Assembly: GCA_023101885.1 (NCBI GenBank)
Contig: JALPQD010000825.1
Span: forward strand, 186,001 to 250,000
Direction: 5' to 3'
DNA: 64,000 nucleotides
Source of the DNA: Typhlomys cinereus
Lineage: Eukaryota; Chordata; Mammalia; Rodentia; Platacanthomyidae
The notes below the pieces were generated by a model. It was given only the letters and a program-made list of their open reading frames with translations, was not told where the DNA came from and did not search any database. Shown piece after piece: positions 47,301 through 56,900 of the stretch; within the stretch, counting starts at the first letter, position 1; each line of letters opens with the position of its first letter. A program made the position numbers and the translations under genes.

Positions 47301-48317
47301 CGAGGAGGTGGACCTGGAGGGTCGCTTTGTGCAGCTTCGAAACCTTTCTGACAAGGTGCGGGAGGGGCCAGGTGGGCTCTGGGTGGTCCCAGGCCTCCGG
47401 CCTCATACCTGACTCAGCACATCCCCTTCCAGGACCAGTCCCTGGGGAACTGGAGGATCAGGAGGCAGACGCTGGAGGGCGAGGACATCACCTACAAATT
47501 CACTCCCAAGTACATCCTACGAGCTGGCCAGACCGTCAGGGTAGGTGGCTGGGCGCCCGCCATGAGATCCGGCACGTCCTCTGGGACCCGTGTACCAGCC
47601 TCGCCCTCTGCCTCCATCCTGCAGCCCAGCCAGGCACGTGGCCCAGAGGGTCACAGTCTGGAAGAGGCCCACCCCACACTGGGCCCAGAGATGACCCACA
47701 GGCTGTTATTGGTCCCCAGGTGTGGGCTGCTGGTGCAGGTGTGGCCCACAGCCCCCCATCAACACTGGTGTGGAGGAACCAAGACAGTTGGGGTGCTGGC
47801 GAGCGCTTCCGCACGGTCCTGGTCAACGCTGACGGCGAGGTGGGTGCCGGGTGTGGCGGGTGAGGCCTGGGAGCTGGTGGGCATGGGGCTGGGTGGTTCA
47901 CTGCCGTCTCTTACAGGAGGTAGCTGTGAGAGCCATCAGCCAGTCTGTGGTGGAGGAGCGCCAGAATGGCATGGAAGAGGAGGAAGAGGAGGCTGAGTTC
48001 GGGGAGGAAGACCTCTTCCACCAGCAGGTAGATAGACGCTGTGCCTCCTGGTCCTGGGGCGCACACGGTACTGGTGGGTCCCCGGCGCCCAGTGGCCTGG
48101 CATCCCCAGCACAGCAGCAGCCTGAGCAGGCCCCACCCACGCAGGGCACTGGGAACACAGCATGTCCTATGCGTCCCCCCAGGGTGCTGCGAGTGGGGAG
48201 TGGAAGCCCTGGGGTAGGGACATAGTTCTGGGGGGCTCTTGGCCAGCCCTGATGCCATGTCTACCGTTCTTGCAGGGGGACCCACGGACCACCTCGAGGG
48301 GCTGCAGGCTGATGTGA
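38301..48317 (+). CDS. LMNB2: Lamin B2, twelve exons
   Basis: Exons: 38301-38531, 44106-44242, 44806-44962, 45043-45168, 46359-46529, 46610-46735, 46805-47025, 47100-47355, 47433-47540, 47720-47839, 47917-48027 and 48276-48317; 1806 nt, 601 aa, in frame throughout. Lamin B2 is a nuclear-lamina intermediate filament. A short head leads into the rod ([20 protein letters not shown] to [12 protein letters not shown]), then the nuclear-localisation signal GKRRRLE, the Ig-like tail (SLGNWRI, YILRAGQ), an acidic stretch and the CaaX box CRLM, predicting farnesylation. Exons of 126, 171, 126, 221 and 108 nt match lamin-gene structure. An in-frame ATG at 38331 is an alternative start (591 aa); 38301 is the first ATG after an upstream TGA. 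Confidence 0.97.
38690..39250 (+). repeat. GC-box-like repeat array in LMNB2 intron 1
   Basis: Seven copies of a motif like gacctacaagccccgcccat at 38731, 38841, 38887, 39012, 39063, 39158 and 39219. Three copies of gtgttggggacc lie near 38766, 38923 and 39096. Units are degenerate and unevenly spaced (46-125 bp). Confidence 0.75.
39600..39911 (+). mobile_element. Young tRNA-derived SINE, LMNB2 intron 1
   Basis: Full-length sense copy, ending in CA/CG repeats, AATTGAATAAATT and an A tail. Target duplication aagaggtgtgtgc at 39587-39599 and 39912-39924. Confidence 0.95.
40010..40075 (+). repeat. Three tandem copies of a 19-20-bp unit
   Basis: Three nearly identical cactgagggctccccccacc units at about 40018-40073. 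Confidence 0.8.
40204..40395 (-). mobile_element. ERVL 3'-internal fragment
   Basis: Closely resembles 26578-26780 of the provirus (ccccttgtcaacttgacaca, ccaacccttattcccataga, attcataaaagac blocks). It starts at the polypurine tract but has no LTR beside it. Confidence 0.8.
40396..42565 (+). other. LMNB2 intron 1, middle part
   Basis: Mostly unique GC-rich sequence. A segment with agctgtgtcccagcaggc occurs twice (about 40426 and 40745), with a weaker third relative near 41390. No supported gene. Confidence 0.4.
42566..42725 (+). repeat. ~45-bp minisatellite in LMNB2 intron 1
   Basis: About four units of the form gaggccagcaggtgt, tccacgcaggatggga and caggacaggg, ending at 42725. The third carries an expanded acagg run. 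Confidence 0.8.
43030..43140 (+). mobile_element. B1 SINE core
   Basis: B1-type layout: caggtgaggcacacttgtca, tcccagcactgagccacgg, aggcgggaaggtt, ggctacatagggag. Confidence 0.7.
43224..43639 (-). mobile_element. ERVK-like solo LTR, LMNB2 intron 1
   Basis: 416 bp bounded TG...CA on the plus strand, with direct 6-bp target duplications aagggg at 43218-43223 and 43640-43645. It matches the LTR at 15193-15634 through the blocks tttattgggggg, tatagacaaagg, agccacttagggctctctgt and cccatgtgctcgg. It carries a minus-strand TATA-type box (plus ttatatag, about 43396). Confidence 0.92.
44545..44650 (+). mobile_element. B1-like fragment, LMNB2 intron 2
   Basis: Degenerate B1 right half: gcatcctgggctacacagtg, ctgggctacatgagatgctg, tctcaacc. 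Confidence 0.5.
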
Positions 48318-49130
48318 GCCAGCCGGGTGCCTTCACAGCTGTCTTTCTACCATTGGCTTTTTGTTCTTGGTACACTAATAGACCTTTTTAAATTGATGCC
48401 TGAAGTGGGTGGGCTTCCTGGCCATGCTCCAGACCCACCCTCCTCACCCTCCAGGGTTCAGGGACTTCATCTCCCCCAACACACCCTTCACCAAGTGAAC
48501 CTAGAGGCCCGACGGGAGGGGGGATCTGAGCGGGAGAGCTGGGTGACCGCTTGTGACAACGGAGAAAACCCACCTGTCACTCAGTACTTGAGGGTATTTG
48601 GCTTTTCTAATTAGGCACCAGATTCAGAATCCATGTTCCCACCGGTGAGGTGTTCAGCAGCTGACTTGATTTGGGGCTCCCCTGAGAGGGAGACGAGGAC
48701 AGACCATCCGCCTGCGCGCTTTGGCTCTGTGGCCTGCGCTTGGGCGTCTTGCGTGATCCCCAGCCCGAGGTTTCTCCAGTTCCGAGTTCTAGAACCATCC
48801 AGCCTCCTTACACCCCCTGTGACCAGAGGGCGGAGCCCCAGTGGGTGCAGCGCGCTGAGGCCTCGTGGGTGCCCAAGCCTCCCGGGGAGCGCCCTCTTCC
48901 TCGCAGACACGTTATTTTTTTAATGAATATTTATTTTTTTACATCGGTCAGTGCGCAGGTGGCTCGAGAGACCGTGAGGTGCTGGGGTGCCCCTTGGCCA
49001 GGGGTGCCTCGATTTTTAAGATGCATGCTAAACGTCTTTGTTTTTCTTTTCTTCCGATTACTTGTAACATACATTTTCTGATTGGAAATTTTTGTACAAC
49101 AATGAATAAACACTTGGATTTTACCCGCCG
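48318..49130 (+). other. LMNB2: LMNB2 3' UTR
   Basis: Runs from the stop to the AATAAA at 49105-49110, about 0.8 kb. No intervening sense AATAAA. Confidence 0.7.
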
Positions 49131-49140
49131 CAGCAAGCCT
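48950..49140. other. Probable counterpart of the lamin B2 replication origin
   Basis: The human lamin B2 origin lies between the LMNB2 3' end and the TIMM13 (ppv1) promoter, in an AT-rich stretch over the LMNB2 poly(A) site. Here the same position holds aagatgcatgc (49018-49028), a CT/T-rich tract, acttgtaacatacattttct (about 49061), gattggaaatttttgtacaa (about 49080) and the AATAAA. These blocks agree in order with the human sequence as I remember it. Confidence 0.6.
49105..49110 (+). terminator. LMNB2: LMNB2 poly(A) signal
   Basis: AATAAA in the AT-rich segment at 49010-49130, upstream of the TIMM13 promoter. Confidence 0.8.
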
Positions 49141-49249
49141 TCCCGGGCCTGGGGGGGGTGCTCCTTGAAGCGGGTCCGCGCACGGTCGCGGCTCGGGGGG
49201 GGGGGCAGGCGCCGGCAGCCCCGGGGCCTTGGCTCCTAGGAACGGCGCG

Positions 49250-49618
49250 CGCCGCCTCGTGGGCATCGAGTTCCGTTTGTTTCCCGTGGTGCGCGCAGCC
49301 TTGTGGGAGTTGTAGTCCGAGCTTTTTTTTTTCTTCCTCCTGGTGCTTCACGGACTCAGGGAGGTGCGTGAGAGCTATGGGTGGTTTTCCGTGTTACCTC
49401 GCGGGGTCGGGAAGCCCGCTAGACTTGGGACGTCGCGTGCGGGCTGGTACGGACAGGCCCAGACGGTTTCCCATGGTGCTCTGCTCCGGGCTTCCGGTGG
49501 CAGGAGGTTGGCGCACGGCCTTGTGGGAAGCGGGTTCCGGACTCGGTTTCCCGTGGTACCCCGGGCGGCCTGGCGTCGGGCAGCTGCGGGTCGGCGGCCT
49601 GGTTGACTTTGCGGAGCC
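49250..49618 (+). promoter_or_regulatory. TIMM13: TIMM13 promoter and 5' UTR
   Basis: CpG-rich, TATA-less. It contains tgggagttgtagtcc at 49306-49320, the reverse complement of the ACTACAACTCCCA (ZNF143-associated) element. Four copies of a ggtttcccgtggt-like motif lie near 49273, 49383, 49467 and 49546. Confidence 0.6.
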
Positions 49619-50164
49619 ATGGAGGGCGGTTTCGGCTCGGACTTCGGGGGCTCCGGCGGCGGGAAACTGGACCCGGGACTCATTATGGAGCAGGTGAAGG
49701 TGCAGATCGCCGTGGCCAACGCACAGGAGCTGCTGCAGGTGTGGGGCGCGCCGGGGGCTGCGGCGGGGTTCCCCGGGCTGCCCCGCGGCTGAGCCTCGCT
49801 TGTGTCCGCAGAGGATGACGGACAAGTGCTTCCGAAAGTGCATCGGGAAGCCGGGGGGTTCCCTGGACAACTCAGAGCAGGTGAGACTCGGCGGGGGTCG
49901 GGGCTGGGGTCGGCCGGCCGCGGGCGGCCACGACGTATGTGGGGGGAGCGGGGCGCGAAGGCTTGGAGAAGGCCTCTGCGCCTGCGCAATCGAGGCTCGT
50001 GCGGCGTGCACCCCTCGCCGCTGCGTCCCGGGGTCCCGAGGCTGAAGCTCTGCCCGCCCCCGCAGAAGTGCATCGCCATGTGCATGGATCGCTACATGGA
50101 CGCCTGGAACACCGTGTCCCGTGCCTACAACTCGCGGCTGCAGCGGGAACGAGCCAACATGTGA
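49619..50164 (+). CDS. TIMM13: Mitochondrial import chaperone Tim13
   Basis: Exons 49619-49738, 49812-49880 and 50066-50164 give 95 codons plus stop, the known length. Tim13 pairs with Tim8 as a hexamer in the mitochondrial intermembrane space and escorts hydrophobic inner-membrane proteins to TIM22. The twin CX3C motifs CFRKC (exon 2) and CIAMC (exon 3) that form the two disulfides are intact; import is through the MIA40 pathway, so no cleavable presequence is expected. The protein starts [20 protein letters not shown] and ends [10 protein letters not shown]. Exon 2 sits in a CpG-rich stretch. The TMPRSS9 gene converges on it from the right. Confidence 0.98.
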
Positions 50165-50205
50165 TGCGGACGTGCGGGAACCGGCCCGGAGTCTTCCCGT
50201 GGGAC

Positions 50206-50242
<37 letters not shown>

Positions 50243-50515
50243 AGCGGCGCCGACGCCCGGCCTGTGACCTCCACATGCGATGCAGATGTGTGTTCCCTGC
50301 ACCCGCCAGGGCAGCTCTGGGTGTGGGCGCCCCAAAGTCTGGCAGTTGGAGGGCTGGGGAGTCGTGGTCTCCCGGCCTTGGGCTGCTGGGGCTCAGCTCG
50401 GCCTCGTGCTTGGGTTCTGGAATACCCCACCCCCAGGGGTACCTGTTAGGGCAGCACTCCGTGTGCCCGAGCTGTGACCTCAGAGCCGGCCAATAAATAG
50501 CCGACAAGGGCCAGA
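50165..50515 (+). other. TIMM13: TIMM13 3' UTR with C34 tract
   Basis: The 3' UTR contains 34 consecutive C at 50208-50241, 43 bases after the stop, then unique sequence to AATAAA at 50492-50497. Confidence 0.75.
50492..50497 (+). terminator. TIMM13: TIMM13 poly(A) signal
   Basis: AATAAA, 328 bases after the TIMM13 stop codon. Confidence 0.85.
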
Positions 50516-50864
50516 GAAACTGGTGTGTTTTCCCCTCGGATCTTGACGCGGCGCACCCCACATCCCCCTCCCCCTTGCTGGTTTTGGGCAGTGGGCATGG
50601 CCTCTTGCCCGGGGCACGGATGCCACAGCACTCCAGGACCTGGGAGGGGGAGTAGGACTGTGGAAAGTTGAAGACCAGTTTGGGCTTCAGAACCAGACTC
50701 AAGTCTTGGGGCCTGGGCAGTGCCACCTCGGTGCGTTCGGTGGCACATGGAGGTCTTGGTCTCTGTTCCCAGCTGTGTAGCAGGTGGGTGTGGCTGGCGA
50801 AATGGGGCTTGGCAATACACAGAGAAACTGCTTGGGGGGGGTAGGCGTTGGGGGAGGGACTAGG

Positions 50865-50870
50865 TTTATT
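50865..50870 (-). terminator. TMPRSS9: TMPRSS9 poly(A) signal
   Basis: AATAAA on the minus strand, 114 bases after the TMPRSS9 stop. The TMPRSS9 and TIMM13 3' ends are about 350 bp apart. Confidence 0.7.
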
Positions 50871-50983
50871 GGAATGACATGCACAACCTGCACCCGACCA
50901 GTAACCCCTGCACCTCTCCTCCCCGGCCCTTGGTTCTCTGGTTGCTGCTTCCTCCACTGGTCAAGCTGCGGTGTCCACACGCC

Positions 50984-53900
50984 TCACTCGTGGATGTTCT
51001 GCCCTATCCAGCCTCGCACAGCGGCCACACGGGTGTAGACGCCAGGGAAGTGAGGCCTGCCGCAGCCGTAACCCCAGCTGGTAACGCCTGTGAGCACCCA
51101 CTGCCCAGAAGGCTCCCTGCAGGCCAGGGGTCCCCCGGCGTCCCCCTGAGGAGAGAAGGGGGAAGGCTCATGGCCATCAGCCTTTGGGCCTGGGGATGGG
51201 ACCCCGCAGCCTCGGCCAGACCCTGCAGTTCTTTGGGGATTTTTGTTGATTGCTGGGGTTTGGTCTTCCTCTGCTGCTATGGGCCTGAGACTCGCAGCAA
51301 TTCTCCTGCCTCAGCTTCCCATCTGTCGGGGTCATGTGCCAGCAATGCCCTGCCCAGACCCTATGCTGGGATGTGGGATTGAAAAACCGACGTTTTCATA
51401 TCAGGCGGTTTCAGGGCAGCCATACTGGGAAGGTCACCCACATGGGAGTCCTGGAGGGACCCACCCTATTAATCTGGAGGAGCAGACTAATCCTTCGAGA
51501 TAAAACCACCGATTTCCCCTCCTGCTGGGTAAGAATTTGGAGGTGCCTCTCCCGCACAGATAAGCCCCACCTTGAGGTCCACCCCAACATAATAGGAACA
51601 GACCAATGAGATGGGGAGGACTCCGGCTCCAATCAGGTTTGTAGAAACTGGAGTGAACTGAGGAAAAGCCGCTTCCCCGGGCCTGCCTACCCCTGCAGAG
51701 ACCCTTGACCCTGCCAGGCATCTGGGCCCCCTTGCCCCTCACGGGTTCCCCATCTGGATTCTGCGAGTTCTCTCCTGATCTGCGCTGCTGTCCCGGCCAT
51801 GAGGCCGCCACGTTGGTGCAGTGCATCAGCCGGCTTTCCTGCCCTTCATGGGCCCCACGAGGGCCGATCTTTTCTAATAAATCTGCCTTAGTCCTCTACA
51901 ATGTTCTGGTTTCAGTCTACTCTCGAGCACAGAACCTGGATGCCTAAGAGCCCCGCCCCACATCACCAGAACCAGAGTTCGAATCTCAACACCCACATAA
52001 AAAGCTGAGTGTGGTGGGCGAGAGCGATCGCCCCAGCGCTGGGGAAGTGGAAGCAGCGGCCAGTCTGGCCCTCTGCGACCCCTGTGGTCTCACGCCGGCG
52101 AGCAGTGAGGGCAAGGGGCTGCGGGTAGGGGGGGGCGCGCTCACCGAGCAGCTGTCCACGCCCCCCTGCGGGAAGCCGGCGCACAACATGCGGCTGCTGA
52201 TCTGCACCGGGTAGAAGCGGCGACACGTCTGCTCGCTGAGCACGCGGACCGTCGCCTTCTGCAGCTGCTGTGCCATGGAGCCTGGGGAGGACGGGCGCGT
52301 GGGCGCTGGTGCCATGCGTGTCCGGCCCCACCCCATTCCCCCTACGCCTGCACCCACCTCCCTCGCGCACGGAGCCCCAGCCCGTGATGATGCAGCGCGC
52401 GCCGTCAGGGGGCCGCATGGACCCTGGCAGACAGATGGGGCGCACCAGGCGGCTGCGGCGCACGGGCCCCACCAGCTCCAACAGCGCCACGTCATAGTCC
52501 AGCGTGTAGACGTTGTAGAAGGGGTGCTTGAAGATGCGCGCCACGCGCTCCGCGTGGCCCTCAGCGCCGCTCAGGAACGGGGTGCCCAGGAAGGCGGACC
52601 ACTGCCGGGGGTCCCCGTAGCTGCAGGACACCCATGCCTCACCCCAACGGCTAGCCACAAGACTTCGTTGGGAACCTTTGGCAGGAGCCATTTCACCTGT
52701 TTGGGTGCTCTGAGGGATGCTGTGATTGCACCCCAGGGCCTTTGCACACCACCCAACAGTCTGTCCACCCTGCCCTGAGCCTCACAGGCCTGTCGTGGGG
52801 CGAGGATCCCCTGGGAAAGGAAGCCCTCCCTGTGGGCTGGGGTGGTGGCGGGAGGAGGGGCGAGCCCAGGGGACTGACTCACACATCGAAGCAGTGCGCC
52901 GCGGACAGAAGCCACCTGTCGGCCACCAGCACCGCCCCACAGCGGGGCTCCCGCCGCCGCAGCCACAGGCTGGCCTGCCACGGCCACTCGCCGCGCCCCG
53001 CCGCGCTGCCACCCACGATCCTTGTCAGCGCCCCCGGGGACGCCAGGCCGCAGTCTGCCGGGGCAGGGGCGGGAAGCCAGGGAAGAGTCTGGGTGCCCTG
53101 TGGACTCTGCTGGGGGGGACAGGGCGGCCCTGGGCCTCCTCCTGAGCTGAGTCCACGCCCACGCCGTGCCCCAGGGTGCACAGCCGCCTTCTCTGTGGCT
53201 TCCTGTTCCCCCACCCTCCCAAAGGGTGCGCAGGGCTGGCACTGTGGGAGGAGCAGAGCTGGGGGCGTGGCTCAGAGGGAGCATCTAGGAGCCCTCAGAG
53301 AGGGGCGTGGCTCTGCAGCTGAGTGACAGCCCTCAGGGTCTCATAGGATCCTACAGCACCCGTTCATTCTGCTGCGGACCTGCCACCTCCGCGGGCACAC
53401 CTCCTAGTACCTGGGGGCCGGGAGCGCGCGGTGGTCTCAGGGGCATCAGGAGACGGCGTGTGACCCTTGTTGGTAGAGGTCGCTCTGGTGGACAGTGTCG
53501 TGGTGGGCGGTCTGGGGGTCACCCGGCTGGTGGCCCTGAAGGTAGCAGGTCTGCCCGTGGTGCCCTCTGGGGCCACTGTCTTAGGGGCTTGACTGGGGGT
53601 GAGCTTCATGCTGGTGGCAGAGGCCTGGGGCATGGGGAGGGAGCCCCCAGACATGGTCTCCAGGATCCAGTCTTTGAGGCGCGTGATGCAGGCGTATACA
53701 CCTGGCTTCTTCGCCTGGGCACAGCCGATGCCCCAGCTGACAATGCCCGCCAGGTAAAAAACGCCAGGCGTCTCCTCGCAGGCCAGAGGACCCCCTGAGT
53801 CACCCTGCAAGGAAGAGAGAGAGAGAGAGAGCGCATCTGGCTGCACGCCCTGCTGTGTGGCCTTAGCAGATCACTTGCTTTCTCTGAGTTCACAGTGCCA

Positions 53901-56900
53901 GATGTGTTTTGCTGTGTGCTGGGGATGGTGACCCTGGACTCCAGTCCCCCTGACTGGATGCCCACCTGGCAGGAGTCCACCCTGCCCTCCAGGAAGCCGG
54001 CGCACAGCATGCTGTCCGTCAGCGAGAAGTTGTATAGGGCGCTGCACGTCTTGTGCTCAATGATGCTCACCGACGCCTGCTGCAGCACGTCCGGCTTGGT
54101 GGCTGTAGGGACAGAGTTCAAAATGCCATCTGGCACCTGGTCTCCAACCACAGCTGGCCCAGGCTGCTGGGCCCCATCCTGGAGACACGTGGAATCCTTG
54201 GGACTGAGTCCTCAATTCTTGAAGGATGGAGCCCAGGGGCTTTGCATGTGCCCTGCGAGCACTCGCCCCAGCCCCGGCTCTAAGTTCTTGTTTTGAGATG
54301 GGGCCTGGCTCCCAAGTTCAGGTGATTCTCCTGCCTCAGCTGAGTGCAAGCAACCCAGGGCCCTCCAGAAAGTGACAGAGAGTCTTTTCAGCCACGTGGC
54401 AAAAAGCAGTCCCAGACCTCCTGTCAACAAACATGGGTGGATGCCAGTAAAACTTTATTATACATACAAGCAAGGGGCTGCTTGTGTCTGCTAGAAGGAA
54501 AGCTGAAGGCCTCACAGTCTGTGAGATCACTGGCCAGTGGTTCTTCAGACATCCACTGTAGCCACGGAGGGTCTGTCTGGGGACACTTCATTTGGACATA
54601 GACATGGGGCCACATGGGACCCCGAGTAAAGGTGAAGGGCTCCTGATCCATGGGACTATGGATCAGCTGAAAAATCCACTGCAGTCAGGCATCTTGTCAA
54701 TGACTGTTGCCAATAAAACTTTTATTTGTATGCACAGGCCGGGAGCCGTAACTTCCTGGCCCAAGGAGAGGAGGGTGACTCACGGGCTGTGGGGTTGACG
54801 CCAAGGTGGGCTTAGGGCTGAGGTGAGGGAAGCCGGGCCCCCTCCCGTGCCAGGATGGGCTGTGGAGGGTCAGCCATCGCCCCCCTCCGGCCCACGCACC
54901 GTTTCCTTCCTGCGTGTTGCCCCAGCCGGAGATGACACACTTGCGTCCCACAGGGAACTTGTGGATGGCCAGCGGGAGGCAGACAGGCTGAATGTACTTG
55001 TTGAAGACCAGCGGCCGCGCCAGCTCCAGCAGCGCCACGTCAAAGTCCAGGGTACTGGGGTTGTAGCGGGGGTGCAGCGCCACCCTGTGGAGCCCCAACT
55101 TCACGGGGCTCCCGCCCACGCCCTGCAGCGACGCGGTGCCCAGCTGGGCCTGCACATGCTCCGCCTTCGTGCTGCAGAGACGGGCACAGGCAGCCCGAGG
55201 GTCCCCAGAGGTCCACAGGGGATGCCGAGGGCAGGGCTGGCAAGGGGGGTGGTCCCTGAAGCCCGTGGGGGGTGCTTACTGGTTGAAGCAGTGAGCCGCA
55301 GACAGCAGCCAGCGGTCGCCCACCACAGTGGCCCCACAGAAATGTCTGGAACCTTCCTTCAGGCTGGCCTGCCAGGGCACCTCCCCGGACATGACCCCGA
55401 GCCCACCCACGATGCGGGTGGGCTTCTCCATCGCGGGCCTGCCCCCGCACTCTGCAAGGAACAAGAGAGGGGGTCCGGGCTCTCTGCCGGCTCAGGGTTT
55501 CTGCAGCCTGAGCCTAGGCCGATCCTGTGATGGAACTTTCCAGGTGTGTCGGCTGGGGCAACTTCGCGGGAGGAAAGGTGAACCGTAAGTTACGTGGGTC
55601 ACTGAAGACAACTAGCGCTATAGCAAGACCTTGTCTGAGAGGAAAGAGGGAAGAGGAGGAGGAAGAAGGAGGAAGGAGGAGGAGGAAGAGTCCAGAAAGC
55701 ACCCACAATACAAGACTGCACCAGAGAACTGTGGCCCTGTGCCTGGCCTGGGGCGTGTCTCCTAGTACCCCAAGAGAAACAGCAGCCATCAGAAACACAG
55801 TGCTCTGAGGAGACTCAGTAACCCCAAGAGGGACCACACATCAAAAGATCTGAGTTCAAGTTCCTACATCCACGCCTAGAATGCAGTGGCCGCCTGCACT
55901 CCCCCCTCCCTGGGAGGCAGAGCCTGGGGGAACCCCAGAGCAGAGCAATAAGGAGATAGAAGCAATGCAGGTGATTCCTGATGTCCTCCTTGGGCCTCCA
56001 CAGGGACACGCAGCGCCCCGTGTTCATGGCAGACATCGCAATCAAATGCCCATCGCCTCCAGGGACCAAGACAGATATTGACAATCAATCACCAGTGTTA
56101 TTACCACTGAGGACTTCAGCAACGCTGTAATCTAATAATAATCTAATAATGAAAATAATCTAATAAAATCTCCCATTCACTGATGTCCTCATCACGGCAG
56201 ACATGAGTAATCCATCACCCATTTCATGACCCCCGAAATGATCATTGACCAGTCTCTCTTTGCCTGCTTCAGGACAGGCATCACTAGCCAACTGCCAAAT
56301 TCTATACCAAGTGCTCCAAAGCAGACATCAGTAATCAATAACTAATGTTCACTGAATGCTTCCCGACTTGCACCGAGAGTCTGCCAGTCCTCCCAGAGTG
56401 CTTTCTGGGGGTCTCATTCACCACTTTCTCTCTGAAAGCTTTAAGACAGGCCATAATAATTGATCACTGATCTCTCCCCTGAGCCCTTTACCAGCAGGCA
56501 TCAATAATTGATCACCAAATTTCTCACCAAATGGCAGACACTATCACCTACCAAGCTCTTTACCTCTGGTGTGTCATGACAGACATCACTAATCAACCAT
56601 TGATCTCTTTGGAGGCGATTACCCATCAGTCACCCCACCATGGAGCAGACACCCGGCATTACTTGTTTGGTGACAGATACCTTGGGGTGTAACGGTAGCA
56701 CTGGAGGGTGGTAGCGGCGTGGCGCTAGGCACCAGCATGGGCCCGGCAGAGGTGTGGATCTCCGGGCTGTCAGGACTGGTGGGCCTGGAAGTGCCAGGGG
56801 TGGAGGGGATGGGAGCCTTTGTGGGGGCCAAGGACAGGCCAGTTGAGCTGGTCACCTGCAGGATCCAGTCATGCAGCTGGGTGACCCGCGTGTAGACTCC

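Noticed and set aside
49394..50957. Long minus-strand frames over TIMM13
   Set aside because: Antisense shadows of TIMM13 exons and its C34 tract.
51380..51930. An exon of TMPRSS9
   Set aside because: The exons either side join in frame without it and it has no coding similarity; the layout fits an LTR.
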